Source: Cyclobacteriaceae bacterium (GTDB lineage Bacteria > Bacteroidota > Bacteroidia > Cytophagales > Cyclobacteriaceae). From it: 48,208 nucleotides of DNA. The notes under the pieces are model-generated. The model searched no databases. It had not been told where the DNA came from and worked only from the letters and a program-made list of their open reading frames with translations. The stretch covers positions 1-48,208 of the forward strand of contig JAGQYI010000011.1 of assembly GCA_020436165.1 (NCBI GenBank). The letters run 5' to 3'. The position numbers and the translations under genes are program-made. The number at the start of each line of letters is the position of its first letter. Position 1 is the first letter of the stretch. This document shows positions 16,867 through 24,066 of this stretch, one piece after another.

Positions 16867-17343
16867 ATGAAACCCTTAATTTATTTAATAACACTATTGC
16901 TACTTTATAGTATTCCTTCTTTATCTCAAAGTAATAGAGAGGTAGTTTCAATAAGTGAGAATAAAATTTTAAATGAGTTTTTTAGGACTAAAAGTGTTAA
17001 AAAAAAGTTGAATAAATATTTTGGGTCTATAAAAGCTGTAAATGTTCTTAAAACAGAAAATAAATCATTAAATGGAGGTTTTTGGTTTGATGGAAAGGAA
17101 TTAGCGGTTAGTGTAGCGAGTAACAAATGGTTCAAGGAAACGCGTTATCCAAATGTGGTTTTCTTCTTAAATAGTGATTCCAAAAACATTTGGTATTTGA
17201 TTGGTTTTGCGACCGATGGAGTAATTCATGCTTTTTCTGAATATCCAATCATTAACTATAGTAATGTGACTCTTTACTTTAGAATTGATATTGGGCATAA
17301 TACAATTAAGAGAATAACTTTTAAGTACTTAATTGAGGGTTAA
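16867..17343 (+). CDS. Small exported protein of unknown function, AT-rich
   Basis: 158 residues, not recognised. MKPLIYLITLLLLYSIPSLSQ is a signal peptide. The mature part has NEFFRTKSVKKKLNKYFGSI, then a mixed beta region with GGFWFDGKELAVSVASNKWF and a final FKYLIEG. The gene is visibly AT-rich with long A/T runs, unlike the vWA gene before it. It starts one base after the YopX-like stop, so the two are probably cotranscribed and may have arrived together. ATG 16867 is used because the signal peptide starts there. Confidence 0.65.
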   Translation: MKPLIYLITLLLLYSIPSLSQSNREVVSISENKILNEFFRTKSVKKKLNKYFGSIKAVNVLKTENKSLNGGFWFDGKELAVSVASNKWFKETRYPNVVFFLNSDSKNIWYLIGFATDGVIHAFSEYPIINYSNVTLYFRIDIGHNTIKRITFKYLIEG

Positions 17344-17396
17344 TCAATTCTGTCAAGTGGCCCAACTATGCTAAAAAACGTTAAAAACGTGGCCAA

Positions 17397-17427
17397 TTTG
17401 TCATTTTAAGGGCCTGTTGGTACTTTG
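17397..17427 (+). promoter_or_regulatory. Candidate promoter of the lipoprotein gene
   Basis: TTTG (17397-17400), a 20-nt spacer and TACTTTG (17421-17427) match the Bacteroidota -33/-7 arrangement, with one base fewer inside the -7 box than the TAnnTTTG consensus. The start codon is at 17482. Confidence 0.6.
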
Positions 17428-17435
17428 TTTGCGCA

Positions 17436-17461
17436 ATAATTTCTTGTTAACAAGAAGTTAT
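17436..17461. promoter_or_regulatory. 26-bp near-perfect palindrome in the 5' UTR of the lipoprotein gene
   Basis: The centre TTCTTGTTAACAAGAA (17441-17456) is a perfect 16-bp dyad; the flanks ATAAT and GTTAT extend it to 26 bp with one T/G mismatch. It lies 9 nt after the -7 box, where a repressor operator is common, and 20 nt before the ATG. With no loop it suits a dimeric DNA-binding protein better than an RNA hairpin. Confidence 0.65.
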
Positions 17462-17481
17462 ATGTAAAAACGAAGGTAATT

Positions 17482-17979
17482 ATGAAACGCAGTTTAATGT
17501 TATTGTTACTTGCAGGTGTAATTACAAGCTGCAATGCCCAGACTTCTGAAAGTAAAAAAGGAGCCCAAAAAGGTGATTTTCCAAAAACCGAGAAACAGGA
17601 TGAAAATCAACCACAGGTTAATGTAAAGGTTAACAAAAGGTACGATGACAACGGAAATCTTGTGGGTTACGATTCAACGTATACGGAGTACTATTCAAAC
17701 CTTGAAGGGGATACCCTAATGCTGGACAGTCTGTGGAATGGATTCCAACCCTACATGAATGAGCATTTTTCCGGAATGCTGAATCGTCCATTCGATCCAC
17801 TTTTCTTTGATGATTCGCTCATGCAATACGACTTTTTCAACGATGATTATTTCCAAAAACGTTTTGAGTTAAATCAGCAGTTTTACAACGATATGTTTAA
17901 ACAAATGGACTCCTTAAAACTTGAGTATTTTAAAGAGTTTGATAAAATGAATAAGGAACAGAAAAAGGGGAAAAGTTAG
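17482..17979 (+). CDS. Putative lipoprotein of unknown function
   Basis: 165 residues. MKRSLMLLLLAGVITSC is a lipoprotein-type signal with a lipobox-like ITSC, Cys17 being the probable lipid attachment site. The mature part begins with a Lys/Glu/Gln-rich linker, then RYDDNGNLVGYDSTYTEYY and an acidic, aromatic C-terminal half with many Phe, Asp, Met and Gln, likely helical. No family was recognised. It has its own promoter, the palindrome in the leader, and a terminator at 18002, so it is a single-gene unit, perhaps specifically regulated. Confidence 0.75.
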   Translation: MKRSLMLLLLAGVITSCNAQTSESKKGAQKGDFPKTEKQDENQPQVNVKVNKRYDDNGNLVGYDSTYTEYYSNLEGDTLMLDSLWNGFQPYMNEHFSGMLNRPFDPLFFDDSLMQYDFFNDDYFQKRFELNQQFYNDMFKQMDSLKLEYFKEFDKMNKEQKKGKS

Positions 17980-18001
17980 TTTTTTAGATTAGAAGTTACA
18001 T

Positions 18002-18040
18002 TAATATAGCGCACCAGTACGTGTGCTATATTATTATTTT
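18002..18040 (+). terminator. Terminator after the lipoprotein gene
   Basis: TAATATAGCGCAC (18002-18014), loop CAGTAC, GTGTGCTATATTA (18021-18033); 13 pairs with one G-U, followed by TTATTTT. Confidence 0.8.
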
Positions 18041-18048
18041 AAAATTGT

Positions 18049-18387
18049 ATGCAAAAAATAATTCTTCATATTTCCACCGAAAACAAGAGAGACCAAAAGC
18101 GTCTTTTTAGTCAGCTAAAGAATATTCTAATAGAGCTCCCTGATTCATTGATAGAAGTAGCCACGCACAGCAGTGCTACATCATTGGTTTTAAGCAGTGG
18201 CGGCTTTGAAGAAAATATCATTGAAACCACAAGCGCCAATTTGAAATTCCTCGCCTGTTCCAATTCTATGCGGGGTTTTAACGCCTCGGCATCTGATCTT
18301 GCCAAAGGTGTGGAGATAGTTAACTCTACACTTGCACATATTGTGAAGCGCCAGTCGGAGGGTTGGATTTATATTAAGATAGGCTAA
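18049..18387 (+). CDS. DsrE-like family protein
   Basis: 112 residues. KIILHISTENKRDQKRLFSQ opens a Rossmann-like DsrE fold; EVATHSSATSLVL, FLACSNSMRGFN (conserved Cys and Asn) and VEIVNSTLAHIVKRQSEGW are the typical later blocks of the DsrE/F group. Members take part in sulfur relay or have unknown roles; the Cys at about 74 is a possible sulfur carrier. No sulfur-oxidation or tRNA-thiolation gene is adjacent, so no pathway is inferred. The TAA stop is directly followed by the reverse-strand TAG of the acyl carrier protein gene. Confidence 0.8.
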   Translation: MQKIILHISTENKRDQKRLFSQLKNILIELPDSLIEVATHSSATSLVLSSGGFEENIIETTSANLKFLACSNSMRGFNASASDLAKGVEIVNSTLAHIVKRQSEGWIYIKIG

Positions 18388-18630
18388 CTAAGCTTTTCCT
18401 AGCTTATCAACAATGTAGTCAACTGCTGACTGGACGGTTGTCAGATGCTCTGCATCTTCATCAGGAATACGAACACTAAATGTGTGTTCAAACTCCATAA
18501 CCAATTCCGCATAATCGAGCGAATCGATGCCAAGATCTTTGATTAAATTAGCGTCTGGGGTTACTTCGGTTTCGGCTATCCCCATTTTTTCAACCAGTAT
18601 ATCTTTAATTTTTGAGGCTACTTCTTCCAT
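18388..18630 (-). CDS. Acyl carrier protein
   Basis: 80 residues. LGIDSLDYAELVMEFEHTF holds the DSL motif with Ser37, the site for 4'-phosphopantetheine. It is acidic and of usual length. ATG 18630 (MEEVASKIKD) is chosen because the ACP fold starts there; an in-frame ATG 51 nt upstream only adds an unrelated N-terminus. The main fatty-acid ACP usually sits next to fabF; here no acyl-transfer gene is adjacent and it follows a two-component pair by 53 nt. It may be the housekeeping ACP moved, or a specialised one. Confidence 0.93.
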   Translation of the reverse strand: MEEVASKIKDILVEKMGIAETEVTPDANLIKDLGIDSLDYAELVMEFEHTFSVRIPDEDAEHLTTVQSAVDYIVDKLGKA

Positions 18631-18682
18631 TTCTCCATTTGAATTGATGTACAAAGCAATAGAAAAGAAGGGCATTATCAAA

Positions 18683-20107
18683 TTAAAAACGCATGATAAA
18701 TTCAGTTCCTTCGTCTACTTGTGAGTTTACGGTAAGCGTTCCTTTATGTTTTCGCATGATTTGTCTCGATAGACTAAGCCCTATGCCCGAACCTGATTTT
18801 TTGGTAGTAAAGAAGGGAACAAATATGCGCGACATGGCTTCTTCGTCAATACCACAACCATTGTCTTTTACTGTTATCACCGGTCTTCCCTTATCATCTT
18901 TGTAGGCAGAAACCTGAACGAGCCTGTTCGTTTCCTCGTCAAATGCCTGAATGGCATTTTTGATAAGGTTAATGAGCACCTGCTCAATAAGCGCTTTGTC
19001 TGCTTCAATGGTCAGATCTTCAGGTTTAACGGAGCTGGAATAGCCAATTTTGTTTTCGATAAGCTCTTTGCTAAGAAGAAGATTTATCTCTTCCATAAGA
19101 TCTTTTACCTTGAGCGGTTCAAAATTAGGTTGTGGAATATGGGTGAGATTACGGAAGTCTTTTACAAATCTGATCAAGCCATCGCTTCTGCGTTGTATGG
19201 TTTGCACGGCACTTAAAAGGTCCTCCTTATCGTCTTCATCGAGGGTAAGCGTATTTTCTTCCATATCTCTCGATTTGAGGTCGCCTTCAACCGTAGCAGC
19301 TAATGAAGAAATAGGAGTAACCGAATTCATGATTTCGTGCGTAAGCACCCTTACAAGATTTTGCCATGCTTCCATTTCCATTTCCTCCAATTCACTATTA
19401 ATGTTCTGAATAGTGATCATTTTATACACCTTTCTTTTGAGCACCAATTCAATAGCATAAACAGAAAGTTGCACCAGTTCACCGTCAATTTTTAGCTTGG
19501 CAAGATCGCGACCACCTGTTTTAAGCCGAAAAAACATATTGACCAACTCACTGCTCAGGCTTTGCAACTCAGAAATATATTTTATGTCATATACCTGAAG
19601 CAGCTTTTTGGCGGCTGTGTTCATTACTTCCACCTTGCCTTCCGCATCTATGGCAATGAGGCCAATTCCGGCATGTTGTACAATATTTTTAAAGAAAAGA
19701 AATTCTTCGTTTTTATCAGATGACTTAGCTCTATGTTGTTTTACCAGCTGGCTTATGGCTGTATGTAGCTGGCTGGCTGTAGCATTATTATACGGATTGG
19801 GTGCTTCGGGGGAGTAACTTTGGTCTCTGATGGCATCTAATATTTCCCGTACTTCATTATTGGGTTCGTGCAGGTACTTAATCAGGCTCACTACTTGAAC
19901 AACCAGTAATACGGCAAAAAGTGATATGGTTATAGAAAGCGAATGATTCAGCCATGTGCCCACCAGCAAAAACATGGTGATCAGCAAACCACCCAAACGA
20001 AATAGAATCGTTTTGTCGTACGTACTAAAGGCCGTACTTCTCAAGTCTTCTATAAAGTGACGCACGGGTGAGCCCGAGTTCTTTGGCTGCTTTTGAGATG
20101 TTGCCAT
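18683..20107 (-). CDS. NtrB/NtrY-like membrane sensor histidine kinase
   Basis: 474 residues. Two membrane segments at about 36-53 and 57-78, a PAS-like domain at about 140-235 (AGIGLIAIDAEGKVEVMNTA), a dimerisation domain with LTHEIMNSVTPISSLA (phospho-acceptor His257), and the ATPase domain with LINLIKNAIQAF (N box, Asn384), VKDNGCGID (G1) and GSGIGLSLSRQIM (G2). The loop between the membrane spans is only a few residues, so the signal is probably intramembrane or cytosolic. ATG 20107 would overlap the regulator gene by 83 nt; a TTG at 20044 or GTG at 20065 could be the true start. It is the partner of the NtrC-like gene upstream. Confidence 0.93.
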   Translation of the reverse strand: MATSQKQPKNSGSPVRHFIEDLRSTAFSTYDKTILFRLGGLLITMFLLVGTWLNHSLSITISLFAVLLVVQVVSLIKYLHEPNNEVREILDAIRDQSYSPEAPNPYNNATASQLHTAISQLVKQHRAKSSDKNEEFLFFKNIVQHAGIGLIAIDAEGKVEVMNTAAKKLLQVYDIKYISELQSLSSELVNMFFRLKTGGRDLAKLKIDGELVQLSVYAIELVLKRKVYKMITIQNINSELEEMEMEAWQNLVRVLTHEIMNSVTPISSLAATVEGDLKSRDMEENTLTLDEDDKEDLLSAVQTIQRRSDGLIRFVKDFRNLTHIPQPNFEPLKVKDLMEEINLLLSKELIENKIGYSSSVKPEDLTIEADKALIEQVLINLIKNAIQAFDEETNRLVQVSAYKDDKGRPVITVKDNGCGIDEEAMSRIFVPFFTTKKSGSGIGLSLSRQIMRKHKGTLTVNSQVDEGTEFIMRF

Positions 20108-21398
20108 TGTGTCTTTCTAATGCTTTTTCAATTACCGAACGCTCCACTTCTTCCAGATTAAAGCTATCGGGTGAGCTGGAGGATGAGGAGGAACCACTCA
20201 GGAAGAAGAAATCCATTGTCGTCAGTTCATCTTCTTCCGACATAATAATGGCACGCTCAATAGCATGCTGTAGTTCCCGTACGTTGCCCGGCCAGTGGTA
20301 CTTCTTTAATTTTTCCAATGCCCCTTCCTGAATGCCCTTCACTTCTTTTCGGTATTTTTTGGCATACATTTCAATAAAATGATTTGCCAATTGAGGTATA
20401 TCCTCCAGTCGTTCTCTTAGCGGAGGCAGGTTTATTTCTACTGTGTTGATCCTGTAAAGCAGATCTTGCCTGAATTCATTGCTTTCAACCATTTCTGCCA
20501 ATGGCATGTTGGTGGCGCAAACCAGACGAATATCAATGGGTGTGCTTTTGTTATCACCCAGGCGGGTAATTTCACGATTTTGAAGGGCTGCCAGCAACTT
20601 AGACTGCAAGGGCAAGCTGAGATTCCCTATTTCATCCAGGAAAAGGGTTCCTCCATTGGCAGCTTCAAACCGACCCGTGCGGTCTGCATGTGCATCGGTA
20701 AAGGCACCCTTTTTATGTCCAAACAATTCGCTTTCAAAAAGGGTTTCAGTAATGGCACCCATGTCTACACCAACATACACACTATCGCCTCTAAGCGATT
20801 TTTGATGTATAGCACGTGCAATCAGTTCCTTTCCTGTTCCATTTTCACCAAGTATAAGCACATTGGCGTCTGTTCCCGCAACTTTGTCTACAAGCTTGTA
20901 GATGTTTTGCATGGCAGGGCTGCTGCCTATTATATCCCGGAAAGGCTGATTGATATCTTCTTCCAATTGCTTCTTGGCCTTTCGAAGGCGATCAACTTCG
21001 TTGTAGGATCTTTTTAGTTTTACTGCCGTGTTTAATGTGGCAATTAACTTATCGTTTTGCCAAGGCTTAAGTACAAAATCTGTTGCCCCTTCTTTCAGCG
21101 CCTTAACAGCCATTTCCACATCGCCAAAGGCGGTAATAAGAATAACAACGGCTTTTGGATCTTTTTCAATGATCTCACTGAGCCAATAAAAGCCCTCCTT
21201 GCCACTGGTGGTATCCTTGCTGAAGTTCATATCCAGCAGAATAACATCGTAAGTGTCGTTGTTTAAGAGGAAGGGAATTTTCTTTGGGTTCTTTTCAATA
21301 GTTACCTGTTGAGCATGTTTTTTGAGCAAAAGTTTTGCTGCTAAAAGCACATCCTCATCGTCATCAATAATTAGTATTTTACCTAGGTCCTTATCCAC
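20025..21398 (-). CDS. NtrC-family sigma-54-dependent response regulator
   Basis: 457 residues: a receiver domain (1-125) with Asp56 as phospho-acceptor and Lys111, an AAA+ domain (about 152-385) with Walker A GENGTGKE (184-191) and Walker B TLFLDEIGN, and a Fis-type helix-turn-helix at the end (NISKAAKELGLTRASLYRRL). The sigma-54 contact loop reads GAFTDA (231-236), not GAFTGA. It activates RpoN promoters after phosphorylation, probably by the overlapping kinase gene. The start codon is GTG at 21398. An SSSSSS-rich linker joins the AAA+ and DNA-binding parts. An exact -7 element lies 37-44 nt upstream. Confidence 0.95.
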   Translation of the reverse strand: MDKDLGKILIIDDDEDVLLAAKLLLKKHAQQVTIEKNPKKIPFLLNNDTYDVILLDMNFSKDTTSGKEGFYWLSEIIEKDPKAVVILITAFGDVEMAVKALKEGATDFVLKPWQNDKLIATLNTAVKLKRSYNEVDRLRKAKKQLEEDINQPFRDIIGSSPAMQNIYKLVDKVAGTDANVLILGENGTGKELIARAIHQKSLRGDSVYVGVDMGAITETLFESELFGHKKGAFTDAHADRTGRFEAANGGTLFLDEIGNLSLPLQSKLLAALQNREITRLGDNKSTPIDIRLVCATNMPLAEMVESNEFRQDLLYRINTVEINLPPLRERLEDIPQLANHFIEMYAKKYRKEVKGIQEGALEKLKKYHWPGNVRELQHAIERAIIMSEEDELTTMDFFFLSGSSSSSSSPDSFNLEEVERSVIEKALERHNGNISKAAKELGLTRASLYRRLEKYGL

Positions 21399-21434
21399 GA
21401 TTACAAAATGTTGTAGTATATATTAAAACTGTGC

Positions 21435-21442
21435 CAAAATTA
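21435..21442 (-). promoter_or_regulatory. Candidate promoter -7 element of the ntrC-like operon
   Basis: Minus strand TAATTTTG, exact TAnnTTTG, 36 nt before the GTG start. A CTTG at about 24 nt upstream is a weak -33. The element overlaps a TGGCAC (minus strand, 21436-21431). Confidence 0.55.
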
Positions 21443-21568
21443 AATCCCCTCGTTTCTGGTGATACACAAGGATTTATTTGCTGTAAGGTACAAATGTGTT
21501 ACGAAATCGGACAGTTTTTTGTTCGCTATTTTTTGATTGGTTGAAATTTTAGCTGAATTTCTTAATTT

Positions 21569-21637
21569 ATGTTAAAACTATTATTGCAATTCATTATATT
21601 AGTACCGTTGTTATTTCGGGTTATGGAGATAGCCTGA
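21569..21637 (+). CDS. Possible 22-residue hydrophobic peptide
   Basis: ATG 21569 to TGA 21635-21637. The predicted peptide begins MLKLLLQFIILVPLLF and ends RVMEIA, so it is almost wholly one membrane-spanning stretch. It is followed 22 nt later by a strong + strand terminator in a 432-nt gap between two minus-strand genes, so some + strand transcript probably ends there. Small hydrophobic peptides of this kind include type I toxins and membrane-protein modulators, but no ribosome-binding site or clear promoter was found. Chance occurrence in AT-rich DNA is quite possible. Confidence 0.3.
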   Translation: MLKLLLQFIILVPLLFRVMEIA

Positions 21638-21659
21638 TTTATTTTGAGTTTTTGACCTT

Positions 21660-21691
21660 GAAACGCCTTTGACCGAGGCGTTTCTTTTTTT
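21660..21691 (+). terminator. Rho-independent terminator with no annotated + strand gene before it
   Basis: GAAACGCCT (21660-21668), loop TTGACCG, AGGCGTTTC (21676-21684), then TTTTTTT. The T-tract is on the + strand only; both flanking genes run on the minus strand. It implies a small + strand transcript from within 21399-21660. Confidence 0.85.
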
Positions 21692-21719
21692 GTGCAGCTA
21701 TTAGCCTTTAGGGCATAAA

Positions 21720-21764
21720 AAAAACTCCCCTTAAACTGGTATTGTTTACACAAGGGGAGTTTTT
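21720..21764 (-). terminator. Terminator of the 21831-22643 gene, usable in both directions
   Basis: AAAAACTCCCCTT (21720-21732) and AAGGGGAGTTTTT (21752-21764) form a 13-bp stem with a 19-nt loop. Read on the minus strand, the stem is followed by a T-run, 67 nt after the stop of the upstream minus gene. Confidence 0.8.
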
Positions 21765-21830
21765 AAATCAATCAGAACTAAATCAAATATACATCTTACA
21801 CTTATACTCTCCTAAGATAATTTGCATTTT

Positions 21831-22643
21831 TTAAGGATGCCCCAACCACTGATATTGGTAAACACCTTTTGGCTCAATTGTGTACAGGTTGTTTTTGTAA
21901 AGAAGCACTCCCAAAGCTTTGGAATCACTTATTTTTTGAGTGGTTTTATCCGTTCCATACAGATCAGAGATTATCAGTTGGCCTTCCTCCATAAATAGTA
22001 TTTCATTCCCAAAGAATGTACATTTTTTTGTACGAGCATCAATTTTTCTCAGATAGTTTCCTAGGTTATCAAAAACATATATTCCCGAGTGACTATCCAC
22101 AAGAAAGACCTGATTTTGATATTCGCGTACAAAGGTGAAGGAGGGCTCTTCAGCTTCAACAATGGGGCTCAAAAAAGTTTCTATCAGAATTGTTTTGGTT
22201 GCAGGATCGTACTTTACCAATCTTAAACCTGAGTTTTCAACTAACCAGATTTTATTATCCTGGCTTTGGTTAGCAATCTCCACAAATTCAAGCGCAGAGG
22301 CGTTGAGTTTGGTAAGTATGGGTTGTGTTAAAAACCTGTCGGTAACAAGATACTCCTGATAAGAATCGTAAAAGGCAAAAATGCGCAGACCGCTTCCAGC
22401 TTCAAGCAATCGCACATTACCAACCTGAATTGGAGAATAGGTAAACAGGGAATCTAAATCAGGTCCGTATTTGGTAATAGAACCTCCTTCAAAGGCAAGG
22501 TATATATTTCCGGAAACGTCAATGGAGTAGTCTGTTATTGTGTTTTTAACTTTTAGGGAATCAACAACATCCTTGTTTTGACCAAAGCCTAAAGTTGTTG
22601 CAAAAAAAAGTAGCCATATAGCCGTATTAGCTTTCAAAGTCAA
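21831..22643 (-). CDS. Secreted protein, probable beta-propeller-like fold, coupled to lpxH
   Basis: 270 residues, family not recognised. A signal peptide (AIWLLFFATTLGFGQ) is followed by repeated short blocks of the kind SIDVSGNIYLAFEGGSITKY, NKIWLVENSGLRLVKYD and NQVFLVDSHSGIYVFDNLG, each a beta-strand pair with a turn, as in beta-propellers. The start is TTG at 22643 (or TTG at 22637), overlapping the 3' end of lpxH by 17 nt, so translation is probably coupled. Its role is unknown; the place after lpxH fits an envelope job only in a general way. Confidence 0.7.
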   Translation of the reverse strand: MTLKANTAIWLLFFATTLGFGQNKDVVDSLKVKNTITDYSIDVSGNIYLAFEGGSITKYGPDLDSLFTYSPIQVGNVRLLEAGSGLRIFAFYDSYQEYLVTDRFLTQPILTKLNASALEFVEIANQSQDNKIWLVENSGLRLVKYDPATKTILIETFLSPIVEAEEPSFTFVREYQNQVFLVDSHSGIYVFDNLGNYLRKIDARTKKCTFFGNEILFMEEGQLIISDLYGTDKTTQKISDSKALGVLLYKNNLYTIEPKGVYQYQWLGHP

Positions 22644-23397
22644 CTAGGTCTAATTGCCCGTTTGAAAGACTGGCATACCTCGAATTATTTACCCATTCAC
22701 CCAGATTTATGTATCTGCTCGTTGCCCCAACTTTCATATCCAGGTGTATGTGCCTGTGGCCGAAAATATAATAATCAAAATGCTCTTTTTTCTCAATCCC
22801 GGAACTGTATTGAAACAAATATTCTTTTTCGTTAAACGATTCTTCTTCATACTCAGATGTGCTTATCCTGCTACTCCTTGACCAGCTATGCGCGAGCGTT
22901 AAGGCTAAGTTTGGATGCACCCTGCTAAAACACCAGCGAGCAAAGGAGTTTTTAAACACCTTTTTAAGTAGTTTGTATTTTGTGTCGCCAGGGCCAAGGC
23001 CATCACCATGACCTATTAAAAGTTTTGTATCTCCAACAAATAGTTTGGCGGGTTCATGGTAAATACTAACTCCCAGCTCATCTGTCAGGTAATCCTGCAT
23101 CCACATGTCATGATTGCCTGAAAAAATAATTATCGGTGTTCCTGAATCAGTAAGTTCTGCCAGCTTACCCTGAAACCGGGCAAACCCTTTAGGAATCACT
23201 TTTCTATATTCATACCAAAAATCGAATACATCACCCAGGAGAAAAATTGCGGCTGCATCGCTCCTGATCGATTCCAGCCACCTGATTATTTTAGCTTCCC
23301 TTTTATGACTGGTGATGTGATCAGGCACGCCTAAATGGAAATCAGAAGCAAAATACAGCTTTTGGTTTTGAGATGCTTCGATGTGGATTTCAATCAT
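22627..23397 (-). CDS. lpxH: UDP-2,3-diacylglucosamine diphosphatase-like metallophosphoesterase
   Basis: Hydrolyses UDP-2,3-diacylglucosamine to lipid X and UMP in lipid A synthesis at the inner membrane surface. 256 residues with all calcineurin-type metal motifs: FASDFHLG (Asp19, His21), LLGDVFDFW (Asp56), SGNHDMW (Asn95, His96), GHGDGLG (His130) and FGHRHIHLD (His214, His216). FDFWYEYR near Asp56 is typical of the LpxH group rather than general phosphoesterases. ATG 23397. The downstream secreted protein overlaps its end. Confidence 0.9.
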   Translation of the reverse strand: MIEIHIEASQNQKLYFASDFHLGVPDHITSHKREAKIIRWLESIRSDAAAIFLLGDVFDFWYEYRKVIPKGFARFQGKLAELTDSGTPIIIFSGNHDMWMQDYLTDELGVSIYHEPAKLFVGDTKLLIGHGDGLGPGDTKYKLLKKVFKNSFARWCFSRVHPNLALTLAHSWSRSSRISTSEYEEESFNEKEYLFQYSSGIEKKEHFDYYIFGHRHIHLDMKVGATSRYINLGEWVNNSRYASLSNGQLDLVDFES

Positions 23398-23524
23398 GGC
23401 TGAAAATTAGCTATTAGATTATAAATGGGGTGGGTTGTTTACAATTATTGTTTTAAAAAAATCTTTTAAAAATATTAAGATAAAAGTAAAACGAATTTAG
23501 CTTTTTCGCAGTTATAAGTTTTGG

Positions 23525-23959
23525 TTAGGATTCTACACCATTTTCTTTTGCAAGTTTTCTGATTTCGTTCTCGTAATTAGTCATATAGCCTTCTTTTAAA
23601 CCTTCTAATAATTCTTCAAGAGTATCCTTATATAAATAGGCTGGATTGCATTTAAGATATCTCATCAATTCATAAATTGCCTCTACATCTTTATTCAGCT
23701 TTGCTAAAGTTAGGTATAGTCCCAGGGAAGATAGTTCTGACTCTGGATTTAGCTTTGTAGCTTTTTGGTAGTTTTCTAGAGCTTTGTTGTTTTCACCTAA
23801 ATCAATGTGTATTCCTCCTAGTACTGCATGAATTCCATATGTTTTGTCATCAATTTGATAGTTATCCAATATTTCATTTAAGATATTAATTGATTTTTTT
23901 AACTCTCCTTTGTTTCTGAGTTCAATTGCTAACTCAAACATACTATCGATGGTCAACAT
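23525..23959 (-). CDS. TPR-repeat protein of unknown function
   Basis: 144 residues. GELKKSINILNEILDNYQID and GIHIDLGENNKALENYQKAT are two tetratricopeptide-type helix pairs, so it probably binds another protein. No signal peptide, so cytosolic. A longer reading from TTG at 23986 is possible, but ATG 23959 (MLTIDSMFEL) is preferred. It is AT-rich against ftsH and lpxH and stands alone with no recognised partner. Small TPR proteins of this kind can be orphan immunity or adaptor proteins; nothing here decides that. Confidence 0.7.
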   Translation of the reverse strand: MLTIDSMFELAIELRNKGELKKSINILNEILDNYQIDDKTYGIHAVLGGIHIDLGENNKALENYQKATKLNPESELSSLGLYLTLAKLNKDVEAIYELMRYLKCNPAYLYKDTLEELLEGLKEGYMTNYENEIRKLAKENGVES

Positions 23960-24013
23960 GTTTATATCAGCTAGTTGAATTTGCAATTTACTATGTTATT
24001 TACAGCTAAAACA

Positions 24014-24045
24014 AAATAGCCATTTGAATTTTCAAATGGCTATTT
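24014..24045 (-). terminator. Terminator of ftsH
   Basis: AAATAGCCATTTGAA (24014-24028) and TTCAAATGGCTATTT (24031-24045) are perfect 15-bp inverted repeats with a 2-nt gap. On the minus strand the stem is followed by TTGTTTTAGC, 22 nt after the ftsH stop. Confidence 0.85.
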
Positions 24046-24066
24046 AAAACTATTACTCAGTTGAAT

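Noticed and set aside
21431-21436. TGGCAC on the minus strand as a sigma-54 -24 element for the NtrC operon
   Set aside because: The -12 partner (TTGC) is absent at the right spacing, and an exact housekeeping -7 box overlaps it.
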